Shown here one piece after another: positions 18,788-27,195 of a stretch of 53,762 nucleotides of DNA. The notes under the pieces were generated by a model. The model searched no databases. It was not told where the DNA came from and saw nothing but the letters and a program-made list of their open reading frames with translations. This DNA comes from an uncultured Actinomycetes bacterium (lineage in GTDB: Bacteria; Actinomycetota; Actinomycetes; Nanopelagicales; Nanopelagicaceae), in contig CAIRHO010000056.1 in assembly GCA_903878415.1 (NCBI GenBank), forward strand, positions 1 through 53,762, written 5' to 3'. A program made the translations under genes and the position numbers. Position 1 is the stretch's first letter; each line of letters begins with the position of its first letter.

Positions 18788-19468
18788 TTAGTTATCTGTA
18801 ACGATAAAGTGACCGGACATAAATCCTTGTGATGACATTGGGCCACCAAAGCGAGCGAGCGTTCCATCGCCACAAGGGAATTCGCAGTTCCAAACATATT
18901 CGCCGGCATCGCCAGTAATAATTGTGAATTTAACAATTGTTGGATTTATATATTCGCCTTCGTTTTCCGACATCTTGTCTTCAGGAACCATCGGCATCGG
19001 AACATTTATAAATAAATTGCTTTTGCCATTTGATAAGCCACGAACTGTAAAAGTATGCCCGATGGTATTTGCATCAACTTTCGTAACATCCTTACCATCT
19101 ATATTTATGGTCCCATTCATAGTTCCGGCAACCCGGGCAAAGAAGTCGTTTGTGATCGGCTCGCCGCTGTCGTATTGCTTCATTGTGAATGTGATTGCGG
19201 AGTGCGCTGGCACCCTGAAATTTGTTGAAGGGCCGTAACTAACCCAATCTGGATGCGGGCTGCTAGTTTTGAAAAAGCTATCCGGATAAATAGAGAGATC
19301 CATTGTGAAATGCTTTAGCGTGCCTTGCGGAGTTTCTAACGTTCCAGCTGGAGTAGCATCTAAAATTGTGGTGTCGGCTTTTGCGGCCGAGACATAAGTT
19401 CCAATTCCAGCAATCAATCCAGCACCTAGTACTACTGTGGCAAATGCTCCGACTATCCGTCTATTCAT
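18788..19468 (-). CDS. Exported cupredoxin-like protein with a CxxxC motif
   Basis: This is a 226-residue protein with an N-terminal signal or anchor helix (RRIVGAFATVVLGAGLIAGIG) and a beta-rich exported domain. ATG 19468 is eight bases after GGAG and is preferred to the GTG at 19477. Possible copper ligands are H138 (IGHTFTV), C195 and C199 (NCEFPCG), M211/M217 and H220 (MSGHF). This resembles CuA or other cupredoxin sites, but with a long insertion between the cysteines and the last histidine. It is the first gene of the oxidase operon. A role as electron carrier, copper donor or extra subunit is inference. Confidence 0.7.
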   Translation of the reverse strand: MNRRIVGAFATVVLGAGLIAGIGTYVSAAKADTTILDATPAGTLETPQGTLKHFTMDLSIYPDSFFKTSSPHPDWVSYGPSTNFRVPAHSAITFTMKQYDSGEPITNDFFARVAGTMNGTINIDGKDVTKVDANTIGHTFTVRGLSNGKSNLFINVPMPMVPEDKMSENEGEYINPTIVKFTIITGDAGEYVWNCEFPCGDGTLARFGGPMSSQGFMSGHFIVTDN

Positions 19469-19614
19469 TGAATTCACTCCATTGCTTCATCAAGTGGTGG
19501 CACCTACCTACATAAGTCATTAAGGTAACCCTCATCACGCAAAAAACCAAGGACAATCACAGATGATTTTGAGTTTTACAACTCGAGTTCTAGCGTTTAG
19601 TGGGGAGCCAAAGC
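19469..19614. promoter_or_regulatory. Divergent promoter region between oxidase operon and ctaG
   Basis: This 146-base spacer separates two divergent oxidase-related units. On the plus strand TTGAGT, 16 bases and TAGCGT lie before a GGGGAG site and ATG 19615. On the minus strand TTGGTT, 17 bases and TACCTT form a weak candidate promoter for the cupredoxin gene. An ACCT-type repeat (acctacctac, 19503-19512) lies in between. The promoter calls are by eye and tentative. Confidence 0.4.
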
Positions 19615-20382
19615 ATGGTCCATGGAATCCCGCCTAATTTCTGGGCTTGGTGGCAACTAGCCCCGGAGAGTTCAATACCTCTCTTATTGCTCGCTTACCT
19701 TTTCTTCACTTTATCCAAAGCCAACTCAATCTCGCTACGGGATCAATGGTTCTTCTACTTGGGCCTGCTTAGCGTTGTATTGGTGGTTAATACCCCAATT
19801 GGTACCCATGCGCCAACGCTTTTCTGGTGTCACATGATTCAACATATGACTCTGATGATGATCTCTGGACCGCTTTTAGTCTTGGGCAGCGTGGCTCACT
19901 TCAAGCCAAAGAATTTCATTTTTGAATTTTTCACAAACCCTTGGACAAGTTGGGCTATTTATGCGGCACTAATGATGGGGATACATTTCACTACTCTGCA
20001 TGCAATCGTAATGAAAAACGTTTGGATTCATAACTTCATTGAGGTGCCGGCATATGTAATTGTCGCTTATCTCTTTTATTACAACTTATTGGATAAGAAG
20101 ACACCACAGAGCCGAATCTCACCAGCCATCTCGGTTTTCTCACTCTTTTTTATGATGGTCCCTGAAACACTTACCGGTTTCTTTATTTATGTTGCACCGA
20201 AATCACTTTACGAGAATATGTTTGAAATAAATGATCAACGCCTTGGCGGTTCACTAATGTGGTCTGGAAGTATGATTATTGATACTGGCTGGCTGGCATT
20301 TGCAGTATTTCATTGGATTAAGAGCGAAGAACGTAAATCAATTGAAATTGATGCCGAGATAGCTGCGGAGAATCGGAAATAA
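19615..20382 (+). CDS. ctaG: Cytochrome c oxidase assembly factor, CtaG family
   Basis: CtaG proteins of this type (caa3_CtaG) are multi-helix membrane proteins needed for assembly of the oxidase copper centres. Seven or so hydrophobic segments are visible, with family-like histidine motifs in GTHAPTLFWCHMIQHMTLMM and MGIHFTTLHA. I choose ATG 19615, with GGGGAG seven bases upstream, over GTG 19600; length is 255 residues. It is divergent from the oxidase operon and its stop overlaps the next gene (TAATGA). In many actinobacteria this domain is fused to CopD; here the two are separate. Confidence 0.82.
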   Translation: MVHGIPPNFWAWWQLAPESSIPLLLLAYLFFTLSKANSISLRDQWFFYLGLLSVVLVVNTPIGTHAPTLFWCHMIQHMTLMMISGPLLVLGSVAHFKPKNFIFEFFTNPWTSWAIYAALMMGIHFTTLHAIVMKNVWIHNFIEVPAYVIVAYLFYYNLLDKKTPQSRISPAISVFSLFFMMVPETLTGFFIYVAPKSLYENMFEINDQRLGGSLMWSGSMIIDTGWLAFAVFHWIKSEERKSIEIDAEIAAENRK

Positions 20383-20681
20383 TGAGCGAGCCAGAATGGA
20401 TTCATGAAGAATATGAACCAAAACCTGCGACTAAGAAACAGAAATTAATTCTAAATATTTCACTTGGGTTAGCGTTGCCGTTTTGTATCTGGGCTGGTTG
20501 GTTTGAACTTTCGCGGGCGCAAACTGGAAATTGGCGGGCCTGGGTTTACACATTTGAATGGCCATTTTTCGGTGGTGTCTGCATCTACCTTTGGAATCGA
20601 CTTCGCAAAGGTGATATTCCAAAAATACCGAAACTGAATCTGCCTTATACGATAACCGATGAGAATGAGCCTGATAAATAG
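20382..20681 (+). CDS. Small conserved-looking membrane protein
   Basis: This 99-residue protein has a charged N-terminus, two predicted membrane helices (about 25-44 and 58-76) and a polar tail. The core WRAWVYTFEWPFFGGVCIYLWNRL resembles small actinobacterial membrane proteins that I recall only as uncharacterised. The start overlaps the ctaG stop by one base, so the two are coupled, and a role with the oxidase is possible. I do not assign a function. Confidence 0.7.
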   Translation: MSEPEWIHEEYEPKPATKKQKLILNISLGLALPFCIWAGWFELSRAQTGNWRAWVYTFEWPFFGGVCIYLWNRLRKGDIPKIPKLNLPYTITDENEPDK

Positions 20682-20684
20682 CGC

Positions 20685-20690
20685 TAGAAT
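20685..20690 (+). promoter_or_regulatory. -10 element for leaderless gabT
   Basis: TAGAAT ends exactly six bases before the gabT ATG, placing the predicted transcription start on the A of ATG. No Shine-Dalgarno sequence is present. No good -35 box is seen at 17-18 bases, so this is a -10-only call. Confidence 0.45.
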
Positions 20691-20696
20691 CGAGCT

Positions 20697-22040
20697 ATGT
20701 CTACCGGCCCAAATATTCCGCAAGTTCGTAAATTAGTAACTGCTATCCCAGGTCCAAAATCCCAAGCCTTAATGCAACGGCGTAGCGATGCCGTATCCGC
20801 AGCACTTGGTATGACCATTCCAGTAATGGTCGAAAAAGCTGGTGGCGGTGTGATCGTTGATATCGATGGCAACTCCATCATCGATATGGGTTCTGGAATT
20901 GCAGTAGTTAGCGTTGGAAATAGCGCCGATCGTGTTGTAAAAAATGTTATTGCACAAGTTCAAGCTTTTACCCACACCTGCTTCATGGTTGCGCCTTACA
21001 TGGGTTACATCGAAGTATGCGAAGCGTTAAATCGTTTAACTCCGGGAAATGGAAAGAAGAAATCTGCACTGTTCAACTCTGGTGCGGAGGCGTTAGAGAA
21101 TGCCGTTAAAATTGCTCGTCGATTTACAAAACGAGAAGCTGTGGTGGTATTTGAACACGGTTATCACGGTCGCACAAATTTAACTATGGCAATGACTGCC
21201 AAGAGCATGCCTTACAAAGATGGTTTTGGACCGTTTGCTCCGGAAATTTATCGCATGCCAATGGCTTATCCATTCCGTTGGCCAGGCGGTGCTGATAATT
21301 GTGCGAAAGAGGCGCTCGATGTTGTGCTTCATAAAATCGAAAAAGAAATCGGCGTAAGTCGGCTCGCTGCAATCGTGATCGAACCGATTCAAGGTGAAGG
21401 CGGATTCATCGTGCCACCAAAAGGATTTATCGCTGGCCTTTCTAAATTCTGCACCGACAATGGCGCGCTATTTATCGCAGATGAAGTACAGACTGGATTT
21501 GCTAGAACTGGCGTTATGTTTGCCTGCGAAGATGAAGGTGTGGTTCCAGATTTAATTACAACTGCTAAAGGAATTGCTGGTGGATTACCACTTGCTGCTG
21601 TAACTGGTCGCGCTGATGTAATGGATTCCATTCATGCGGGTGGGTTAGGTGGAACTTTTGGTGGCTCACCAATCGCTTGTGCTGCAGCACTTGGTGCAAT
21701 TGCAACTATCGAAGAAGAAAAGTTATGTGATCGCGCGCTCCGCCTTGGAAAAATAATGCGGGATTCACTACTAGCTATGCAGAAGAAATACGCAATCATC
21801 GGTGATGTTCGTGGTCGCGGTGCCATGCAAGCTATCGAATTAGTTATACCTGGTGGAATTGAACCGAACCCAACCGCGCTCGCCTCAATCGTCAAATATT
21901 GCCAAGTAAATGGCGTACTTATTCTTTCGGCTGGAACTTACGGAAACGTAATTCGATTACTGCCGCCACTTGTAATGCCAGAAAACTTGCTGGTTGAAGC
22001 GTTAGAAATCCTTGATCAAGCTATCGCGCAAGCAATTTAA
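20697..22040 (+). CDS. gabT: 4-aminobutyrate aminotransferase
   Basis: This PLP-dependent class III aminotransferase is predicted to transfer the amino group of GABA to 2-oxoglutarate, giving succinate semialdehyde. It has 447 residues. PLP-site features are GAEALENAVKIAR, the IADEVQTGFARTG aspartate (D262) and the Schiff-base lysine K291 in TTAKGIAGG. Acetylornithine or putrescine aminotransferase activity cannot be excluded from sequence, but the adjacent polyamine uptake and aldehyde dehydrogenase genes favour GABA. It ends tail-to-tail with speB, sharing TTAA at 22037-22040. Confidence 0.87.
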   Translation: MSTGPNIPQVRKLVTAIPGPKSQALMQRRSDAVSAALGMTIPVMVEKAGGGVIVDIDGNSIIDMGSGIAVVSVGNSADRVVKNVIAQVQAFTHTCFMVAPYMGYIEVCEALNRLTPGNGKKKSALFNSGAEALENAVKIARRFTKREAVVVFEHGYHGRTNLTMAMTAKSMPYKDGFGPFAPEIYRMPMAYPFRWPGGADNCAKEALDVVLHKIEKEIGVSRLAAIVIEPIQGEGGFIVPPKGFIAGLSKFCTDNGALFIADEVQTGFARTGVMFACEDEGVVPDLITTAKGIAGGLPLAAVTGRADVMDSIHAGGLGGTFGGSPIACAAALGAIATIEEEKLCDRALRLGKIMRDSLLAMQKKYAIIGDVRGRGAMQAIELVIPGGIEPNPTALASIVKYCQVNGVLILSAGTYGNVIRLLPPLVMPENLLVEALEILDQAIAQAI

Positions 22041-23035
22041 CGATCCAGTAAATTCCTAGTCGGCGAATAAACGCCACCGGTTCGCTTAAATGCAATTGCA
22101 CTTATCGCTTCTAGCACCACGCGATTAGCCAACATCGCGGTGATATCTGCGCTATCAAATGGTGGTGAAACTTCGACAATATCAACGCCAACAATCGGAA
22201 GTTCCAAACAAATTCGACGCACTGCTTCCAATAACTCTCTGCTGGTCATACCACCTGGTTCTGGTGTACCAGTTCCCGGAGCCATCCCAGGATCAACCAC
22301 ATCAATATCAACTGAAAGAAATACACCTTCACAACCATCAGTAAGTGTTACAAAAGATTCATCTAGAACTGCTTTCATGCCGCGGTGATGAATCTCAGTC
22401 ATTTCGTACGAACGCATTCCTTGATCGCGCATCCAATCAAGGGTGCTGTTATCTGGCCAATATCCGCGTAGCCCCAATTGCAAGAATCGATCGCCACGCA
22501 CCGCGCCAGAATCAATTAACCGTCGCATTGGAGTTCCATGTCCAACAAGTGCGCCAAATTGATTGTCACCAGTATCAGCATGTGCATCGAAATGAATCAT
22601 CGAAACTTTCCCAAAACCACGGTGATTAGCGATACCAGTTACATCAGCAGAAGCGATTGAATGATCGCCACCGAGCACTACCGCAATCGCACCAGCCCTG
22701 GAAATTTTCTCAGTAGCAGCTTCTAAGACCTTTAGTGCATCAACTAAATCTCCAGGTGGCATTAATAGATCGCCGGCATCAAATACTTTTAAATTTTTTA
22801 AACCATCAACGCGCAAAGCAAGGTGTGGCCGCTCGCCATCATGCGGTAAATAATCGGTGCCGCGAATTGCTTGCGGACCAAATTTTGCACCCGATCTATG
22901 TGAAGTTCCAGAATCAATCGGCGCTCCAACAATAATTACATCTGCGCCTTTGTAACTTCCAGGATTATCTAGATCGCATGCAGGGACGCCAAGAAAGGTG
23001 AAGTTAGGGCCATACATATTTCCGATATTGGTCAT
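22037..23035 (-). CDS. speB: Agmatinase-family ureohydrolase
   Basis: This binuclear manganese enzyme is predicted to hydrolyse agmatine to putrescine and urea. Metal-binding motifs are GGDHS (H125), HFDAHADTGD (D150, H152, D154) and SVDIDVVDPGMAPGTG. The length of 332 residues is at the upper end for the family. It lies nine bases after potC at the end of the polyamine operon, which favours agmatine over arginine or guanidinobutyrate as substrate, though those remain possible. No arginine decarboxylase is seen in this window. Confidence 0.82.
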   Translation of the reverse strand: MTNIGNMYGPNFTFLGVPACDLDNPGSYKGADVIIVGAPIDSGTSHRSGAKFGPQAIRGTDYLPHDGERPHLALRVDGLKNLKVFDAGDLLMPPGDLVDALKVLEAATEKISRAGAIAVVLGGDHSIASADVTGIANHRGFGKVSMIHFDAHADTGDNQFGALVGHGTPMRRLIDSGAVRGDRFLQLGLRGYWPDNSTLDWMRDQGMRSYEMTEIHHRGMKAVLDESFVTLTDGCEGVFLSVDIDVVDPGMAPGTGTPEPGGMTSRELLEAVRRICLELPIVGVDIVEVSPPFDSADITAMLANRVVLEAISAIAFKRTGGVYSPTRNLLDR

Positions 23036-23044
23036 GGTTAAAGA

Positions 23045-23881
23045 CTATCTGGCTTTTCTGCGGCGGCCGATAATTTGACCAGCGACAACTATGAATAATG
23101 CGATGAAGAACATCGAACTACCAATTACGTTGGCTTGTGCTGGGATACCGCGGGCAGCAGATACGTAAACAAATTTAGGGAATGTAGCAACTGTTCCGGA
23201 GTTGAAGTTTGTAATGATGAAATCGTCAAATGAAAGACTGAAGGAGAGAAGTGCTGCGCCAGCGATACCAGGCATCACTAGTGGCAAAGTTATGTAACGG
23301 AAAGTTTCGCGTTCGTTTGCATATAGATCCATAGCCGCTTGTTCTAACCGAGGATCAAGGCTGGCGATTCTTGCCTTAACAGTTACTACTACGAATGAGA
23401 TACAGAACATCACGTGCGCAATAATGATTGTGGTCATTCCGGGATTGATTCGGAAGTTTAAAAACATAGCTAAAAGCGATGCGCCAAGGACAACTTCGGG
23501 TGTGGCCATTGGTAGAAAAATCAAAAGATTTATTACTGAACGCCCTTTAAAGCGATAGCGGCCAAGTGCAAAAGCAATCATGGTGCCAAGGATGGTTGCA
23601 AGAATTGTGGAGATTAATCCGATTTTGAGTGAATTACCCAGCGCTGAGCAAACTTCTGGCGCTCCGCAAGGATTCTTCCAATTATCGAGTGTGAATCCTT
23701 TCCAGATTAAATTGCTTTTACCGGCGTCATTGAATGAGAATGCAAAAGTGTAAGCAACTGGGATAAATAGATAAATAAATGCTAGTGCGGCATAAATCCT
23801 GATTAAGTTACGTGCAAACCATCGTGAAGCCCGGTGTGAAAGTGTTGGCATTGGCGCTGGCGCAAGAGTGGTGGTTTTCAT
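23045..23881 (-). CDS. potC: Polyamine ABC transporter permease PotC
   Basis: This is an inner-membrane permease of the spermidine/putrescine importer, 278 residues with six predicted helices. The ABC-interaction loop (EAA motif) is seen at LEQAAMDLYANERETFRYITLPLVMPGI. The start overlaps the potB stop (ATGA). The order potD-potA-potB-potC and the residues around the EAA loop assign it to the PotC side of the pair. Confidence 0.9.
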   Translation of the reverse strand: MKTTTLAPAPMPTLSHRASRWFARNLIRIYAALAFIYLFIPVAYTFAFSFNDAGKSNLIWKGFTLDNWKNPCGAPEVCSALGNSLKIGLISTILATILGTMIAFALGRYRFKGRSVINLLIFLPMATPEVVLGASLLAMFLNFRINPGMTTIIIAHVMFCISFVVVTVKARIASLDPRLEQAAMDLYANERETFRYITLPLVMPGIAGAALLSFSLSFDDFIITNFNSGTVATFPKFVYVSAARGIPAQANVIGSSMFFIALFIVVAGQIIGRRRKAR

Positions 23882-24783
23882 ACCAATTCATCCGTTCCAG
23901 ATTTACGAATGTAGAGCGTGACTAAAATCAAGATTGCGGCCATTAAAGTAAAGGAGAGTGCAGCAGCGGTTGGGTAATCGACAATCGCAAAGAAGCGCGA
24001 ATCAATAACGTTACCAATCATTCGAGTATTTGGATTTCCTAATAAGTAAGCATTTACATAATCACCAGCAGCTGGGATAAAAGTTAGTAGGGTCCCGGCA
24101 ACAACGCCCGGCATAGATAACGGCACAGTAACTCGGCGAAAAGTGGTTAAACCATTGGCATAGAGATCACCAGCTGCTTCCAGTGTTCGAGGATCAATAC
24201 GTTCCAAACTCGCATAAAGCGGCAGGGTCATGAATGGAAGAAAGTTATAAGTTAAACCAGATACAACTGCAAATGGTGTTGAGGTTAAGCGAATATCATT
24301 ACTGAAAAACGGAAGCGCTTTTAAGAATGAAACTACCGGTCCCTCATCCCCCAAAATTTGAGTCCAAGCAATGGTGCGGAGCAAGAACGAGGTAAAAAAT
24401 GGTGCGACCACAAGAACTAATAAGAAGCTGCGCATTTTTCCAGCTTTAAAAGCAATCATGTATGCGAGCGGATAAGCAATTGCTAGTGCAAGAAGCGTCG
24501 CAATTCCAGCATAAATAAATGAACGAAAGAATTGATCTTTGTTAGCGCTAAATGCATCGAGGTAATTTTGAAACCGAAGTGATTGCACATATGTTCCAAC
24601 GGCTGCGCCGTCTGGCCGAGTCATAGTGGAGGTACTTGCCAGAGTTGCAATTGGGAGTACAAAGAATCCGATCAACCAGACCATGCCTGGGAGCAGTAAG
24701 AAGTAAGGCGTTAGCGATCGCTTCTTTGCTGCATTATCGATAGCTGGCGCACTTGCGTGCGCAGTCGCATGTAAAAATGCCAT
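23878..24783 (-). CDS. potB: Polyamine ABC transporter permease PotB
   Basis: This is the second permease of the polyamine importer, 301 residues. A polar N-terminal tail precedes the first helix (YFLLLPGMVWLIGFFVLPIATLA), and five more follow. The EAA loop reads LEAAGDLYANGLTTFRRVTVPLSMPGV. It sits ten bases after potA and overlaps potC by four bases. It should pair with PotC and the PotA ATPase. Confidence 0.9.
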   Translation of the reverse strand: MAFLHATAHASAPAIDNAAKKRSLTPYFLLLPGMVWLIGFFVLPIATLASTSTMTRPDGAAVGTYVQSLRFQNYLDAFSANKDQFFRSFIYAGIATLLALAIAYPLAYMIAFKAGKMRSFLLVLVVAPFFTSFLLRTIAWTQILGDEGPVVSFLKALPFFSNDIRLTSTPFAVVSGLTYNFLPFMTLPLYASLERIDPRTLEAAGDLYANGLTTFRRVTVPLSMPGVVAGTLLTFIPAAGDYVNAYLLGNPNTRMIGNVIDSRFFAIVDYPTAAALSFTLMAAILILVTLYIRKSGTDELV

Positions 24784-24792
24784 TAGCTTTTA

Positions 24793-25923
24793 TTAATCGG
24801 CTTCGTGATCTACATCTGCACCAGCAGCGAGATCCTGATTGCCATCAAGTGCGAATGTGTGAGCTGGTTCCCAAGATAGTGAGACAGTATCCCCCACTTT
24901 AATATCTGGAGCGCCGGCATCGTTTTGTTCGAAAACAACTAACTCTTCATCCCAGGATGTCTTAACTAAATATTGGGTAGATACGCCTACGAAGGATGCA
25001 TCGGTAACGGTGCCGTTGCCAATTGAATTCTTGCTCTTCGCATTGATATTTAATTTCTCTGGGCGTACGCCAATTAATACTGAATCTCCGTGTGAAGCCA
25101 TCCGCGTAATTGGCACTTCGATATCGATACCGTGAATATTTACTGAGGCGTTTGCGCCAGATCTTGAGTTAACTTTGCCTTTAATCAAGTTTGATTGGCC
25201 AAGGAAGTTAGCAACGAAAGCAGTTTTTGGTGACTCGTAGAGTTCTGCTGGTGATCCCATCTGTTCAATTTTTCCTTGGTTCATAACGGCGATTGTGTCT
25301 GCCATTGTCATAGCTTCTTCTTGGTCGTGCGTAACGTGTATGAAGGTAATTCCAACTTCCATCTGAATCCGCTTCAATTCAATCTGCATTTGGCGACGAA
25401 GTTTTAAATCAAGTGCGCCAAGCGGTTCATCTAAAAGTAGAACTTCTGGCTTATTTACAATGGCTCGAGCGACCGCAATACGTTGTTGTTGGCCACCGGA
25501 GAGTTGGTTTGGCTTACGTTCGGCAAGGTGTCCGAGCTCAACCAGCTCCAAAACGTTATCTACATCTTTCTTTACATCTTTAACGCCGCGACGACGTAAG
25601 CCAAATGCGATGTTTTCAAAGATAGTTAGGTGTGGAAAAAGTGCGTAGTTTTGGAAGACGGTGTTTACTGGGCGTCGATAAGGTTTTGCAGTTGTAATAT
25701 CGGTATCGCCAATTGAAATCATGCCTTGGGTAGGTTCCTCGAGTCCGGCAATCATTCGTAGCGTTGTAGTTTTTCCGCAACCTGATGGTCCGAGGAGTGC
25801 AAAGAATGAACCGCGCGGCACTGTTAGCGAAAGATCGTCAACAGCGATGAAATCAGCAAACCGCTTTGTTAACCGATTTAGATGTAAGTCGCCTCTACTA
25901 TCCGAAACTTTCGGGTTGGACAT
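24793..25923 (-). CDS. potA: Polyamine ABC transporter ATP-binding protein PotA
   Basis: This is the ATPase of the importer, 376 residues. Walker A is GPSGCGKT (45-52), the signature is LSGGQQQRIAVARAI, Walker B is VLLLDEPLGALD and the switch histidine is in HVTHD. A C-terminal TOBE-type regulatory domain follows from about residue 235 (GVRPEKL and after). It starts seven bases after potD. Substrate is inferred from the linked PotD-like protein and from the speB and gabT neighbours. Confidence 0.92.
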   Translation of the reverse strand: MSNPKVSDSRGDLHLNRLTKRFADFIAVDDLSLTVPRGSFFALLGPSGCGKTTTLRMIAGLEEPTQGMISIGDTDITTAKPYRRPVNTVFQNYALFPHLTIFENIAFGLRRRGVKDVKKDVDNVLELVELGHLAERKPNQLSGGQQQRIAVARAIVNKPEVLLLDEPLGALDLKLRRQMQIELKRIQMEVGITFIHVTHDQEEAMTMADTIAVMNQGKIEQMGSPAELYESPKTAFVANFLGQSNLIKGKVNSRSGANASVNIHGIDIEVPITRMASHGDSVLIGVRPEKLNINAKSKNSIGNGTVTDASFVGVSTQYLVKTSWDEELVVFEQNDAGAPDIKVGDTVSLSWEPAHTFALDGNQDLAAGADVDHEAD

Positions 25924-25929
25924 TAGTAC

Positions 25930-27135
25930 CTAGTTGCCAGTTGCTTCGTCAAAAGCAGTTTGGAACTTAGTGCTCTCATCTGTTGTGAGACCGCGGAAGA
26001 CTTTAACTTTTGCAAGCGTTGCGGCATCTGGAAAAATGTATGGGCTGGCTGCAAGAGCTGGATCTATTTTTTCAAGTTCGGGTTGAGCAGCTTCGACCGG
26101 GCAGATGTAATTAACATATGCCGCAACTTGAGCAGCAACTGCTGGTTCGTAGTAATAGTTAATTAGCGCTTCTGCATTCTTTTTATGAGCTGAAGTTGAT
26201 GGAATAAGTACGTTATCGCTCCAAAGGGTTCCACCAGATTCTGGAATTGCGAAGTCGAATTTACCTTTGTTTTCGGTCTTAAGTACGAACAAGTCACCAG
26301 ACCAACCAATAACCGCAACTGCGTCGCCGCTTACCAAACTTTCAGTGTAAGCGTTTCCCTTTACTTGACGGATAAATCCATCTGCAATTTTACCTTTGAG
26401 GAAATCGATTGCGTTCATGTATTGATCTTCGGTGAATGCGCCTGATGGATCCACGCCTTGATATTGCAGAATAATTCCCATGGTGTCGCGTAGCTCGGAG
26501 AGCACCATAATCCGACCCTTATTTTCTTTTGCAAAAAGATCATCAATCGTGTGAACGCCTTTTTTAATCTTTTCGGTGTTCCAGCCAAAACCAGCAAAAC
26601 CTGATTGCCAAGTTAATGAATAGTGACGACCTTGGTCATAGCCAACATCGTTTAAAATTGCACGGATATTTTTCTTATTTGGGATGTTTGCTTCATCGAA
26701 TTTTGCGGCGTATCCAAGCTGAATCCAACGATCAACCATCCAGTCGGTTGGAGTAACTACGTCATATCCGATATCCGAACCAATTTTTAATTGTCCTTGT
26801 ACTTTGCCGTAGAAAGTGTTGTTATCGTCGATATCTTCTTTATATGTTGGAGTAATCCCAGTCTTTGCGGCAAATGCTTCAAGAGTTGGGTATTTCTTAG
26901 AAGCTTCATCGAAATCTAGGTAATAAGGCCAGCTAGCCCAACGTACAATTTTTTCGGTGTCGCTAACATCTTCAACAGTTTTTACGGCGGTATCACCAGA
27001 ACCAGTTCCGCATGAAGCGAGCGCCACGCTCGCACCGATTGCGCCAACGCCAGCAAGTACGCCACGACGTGAGAGCTGTGCATTGATAATTGATTTAGTT
27101 ATTGGGTTTAACTTCTCGTTCTGATTGGCGGACAT
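25930..27135 (-). CDS. potD: Polyamine-binding lipoprotein PotD
   Basis: This is the extracytoplasmic binding protein for spermidine/putrescine, 401 residues. The N-terminus has a twin-arginine motif SRRGVLAGV (arginines 23-24) and then a lipobox ending LASC, with the lipid cysteine at C42, so a Tat-exported lipoprotein is likely. The mature part has PotD-like stretches (VTPTDWMVDRWIQLGYAAKFD, YSLTWQSGFAGFGWN). It lies downstream of the aldehyde dehydrogenase gene and upstream of potA. Putrescine versus spermidine preference cannot be read here. Confidence 0.9.
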   Translation of the reverse strand: MSANQNEKLNPITKSIINAQLSRRGVLAGVGAIGASVALASCGTGSGDTAVKTVEDVSDTEKIVRWASWPYYLDFDEASKKYPTLEAFAAKTGITPTYKEDIDDNNTFYGKVQGQLKIGSDIGYDVVTPTDWMVDRWIQLGYAAKFDEANIPNKKNIRAILNDVGYDQGRHYSLTWQSGFAGFGWNTEKIKKGVHTIDDLFAKENKGRIMVLSELRDTMGIILQYQGVDPSGAFTEDQYMNAIDFLKGKIADGFIRQVKGNAYTESLVSGDAVAVIGWSGDLFVLKTENKGKFDFAIPESGGTLWSDNVLIPSTSAHKKNAEALINYYYEPAVAAQVAAYVNYICPVEAAQPELEKIDPALAASPYIFPDAATLAKVKVFRGLTTDESTKFQTAFDEATGN

Positions 27136-27195
27136 GGCTCTACTTTCTGACTCGAAGTGGCGATTTAAATTCCTGAGCGGACTTTACAACCAAAA

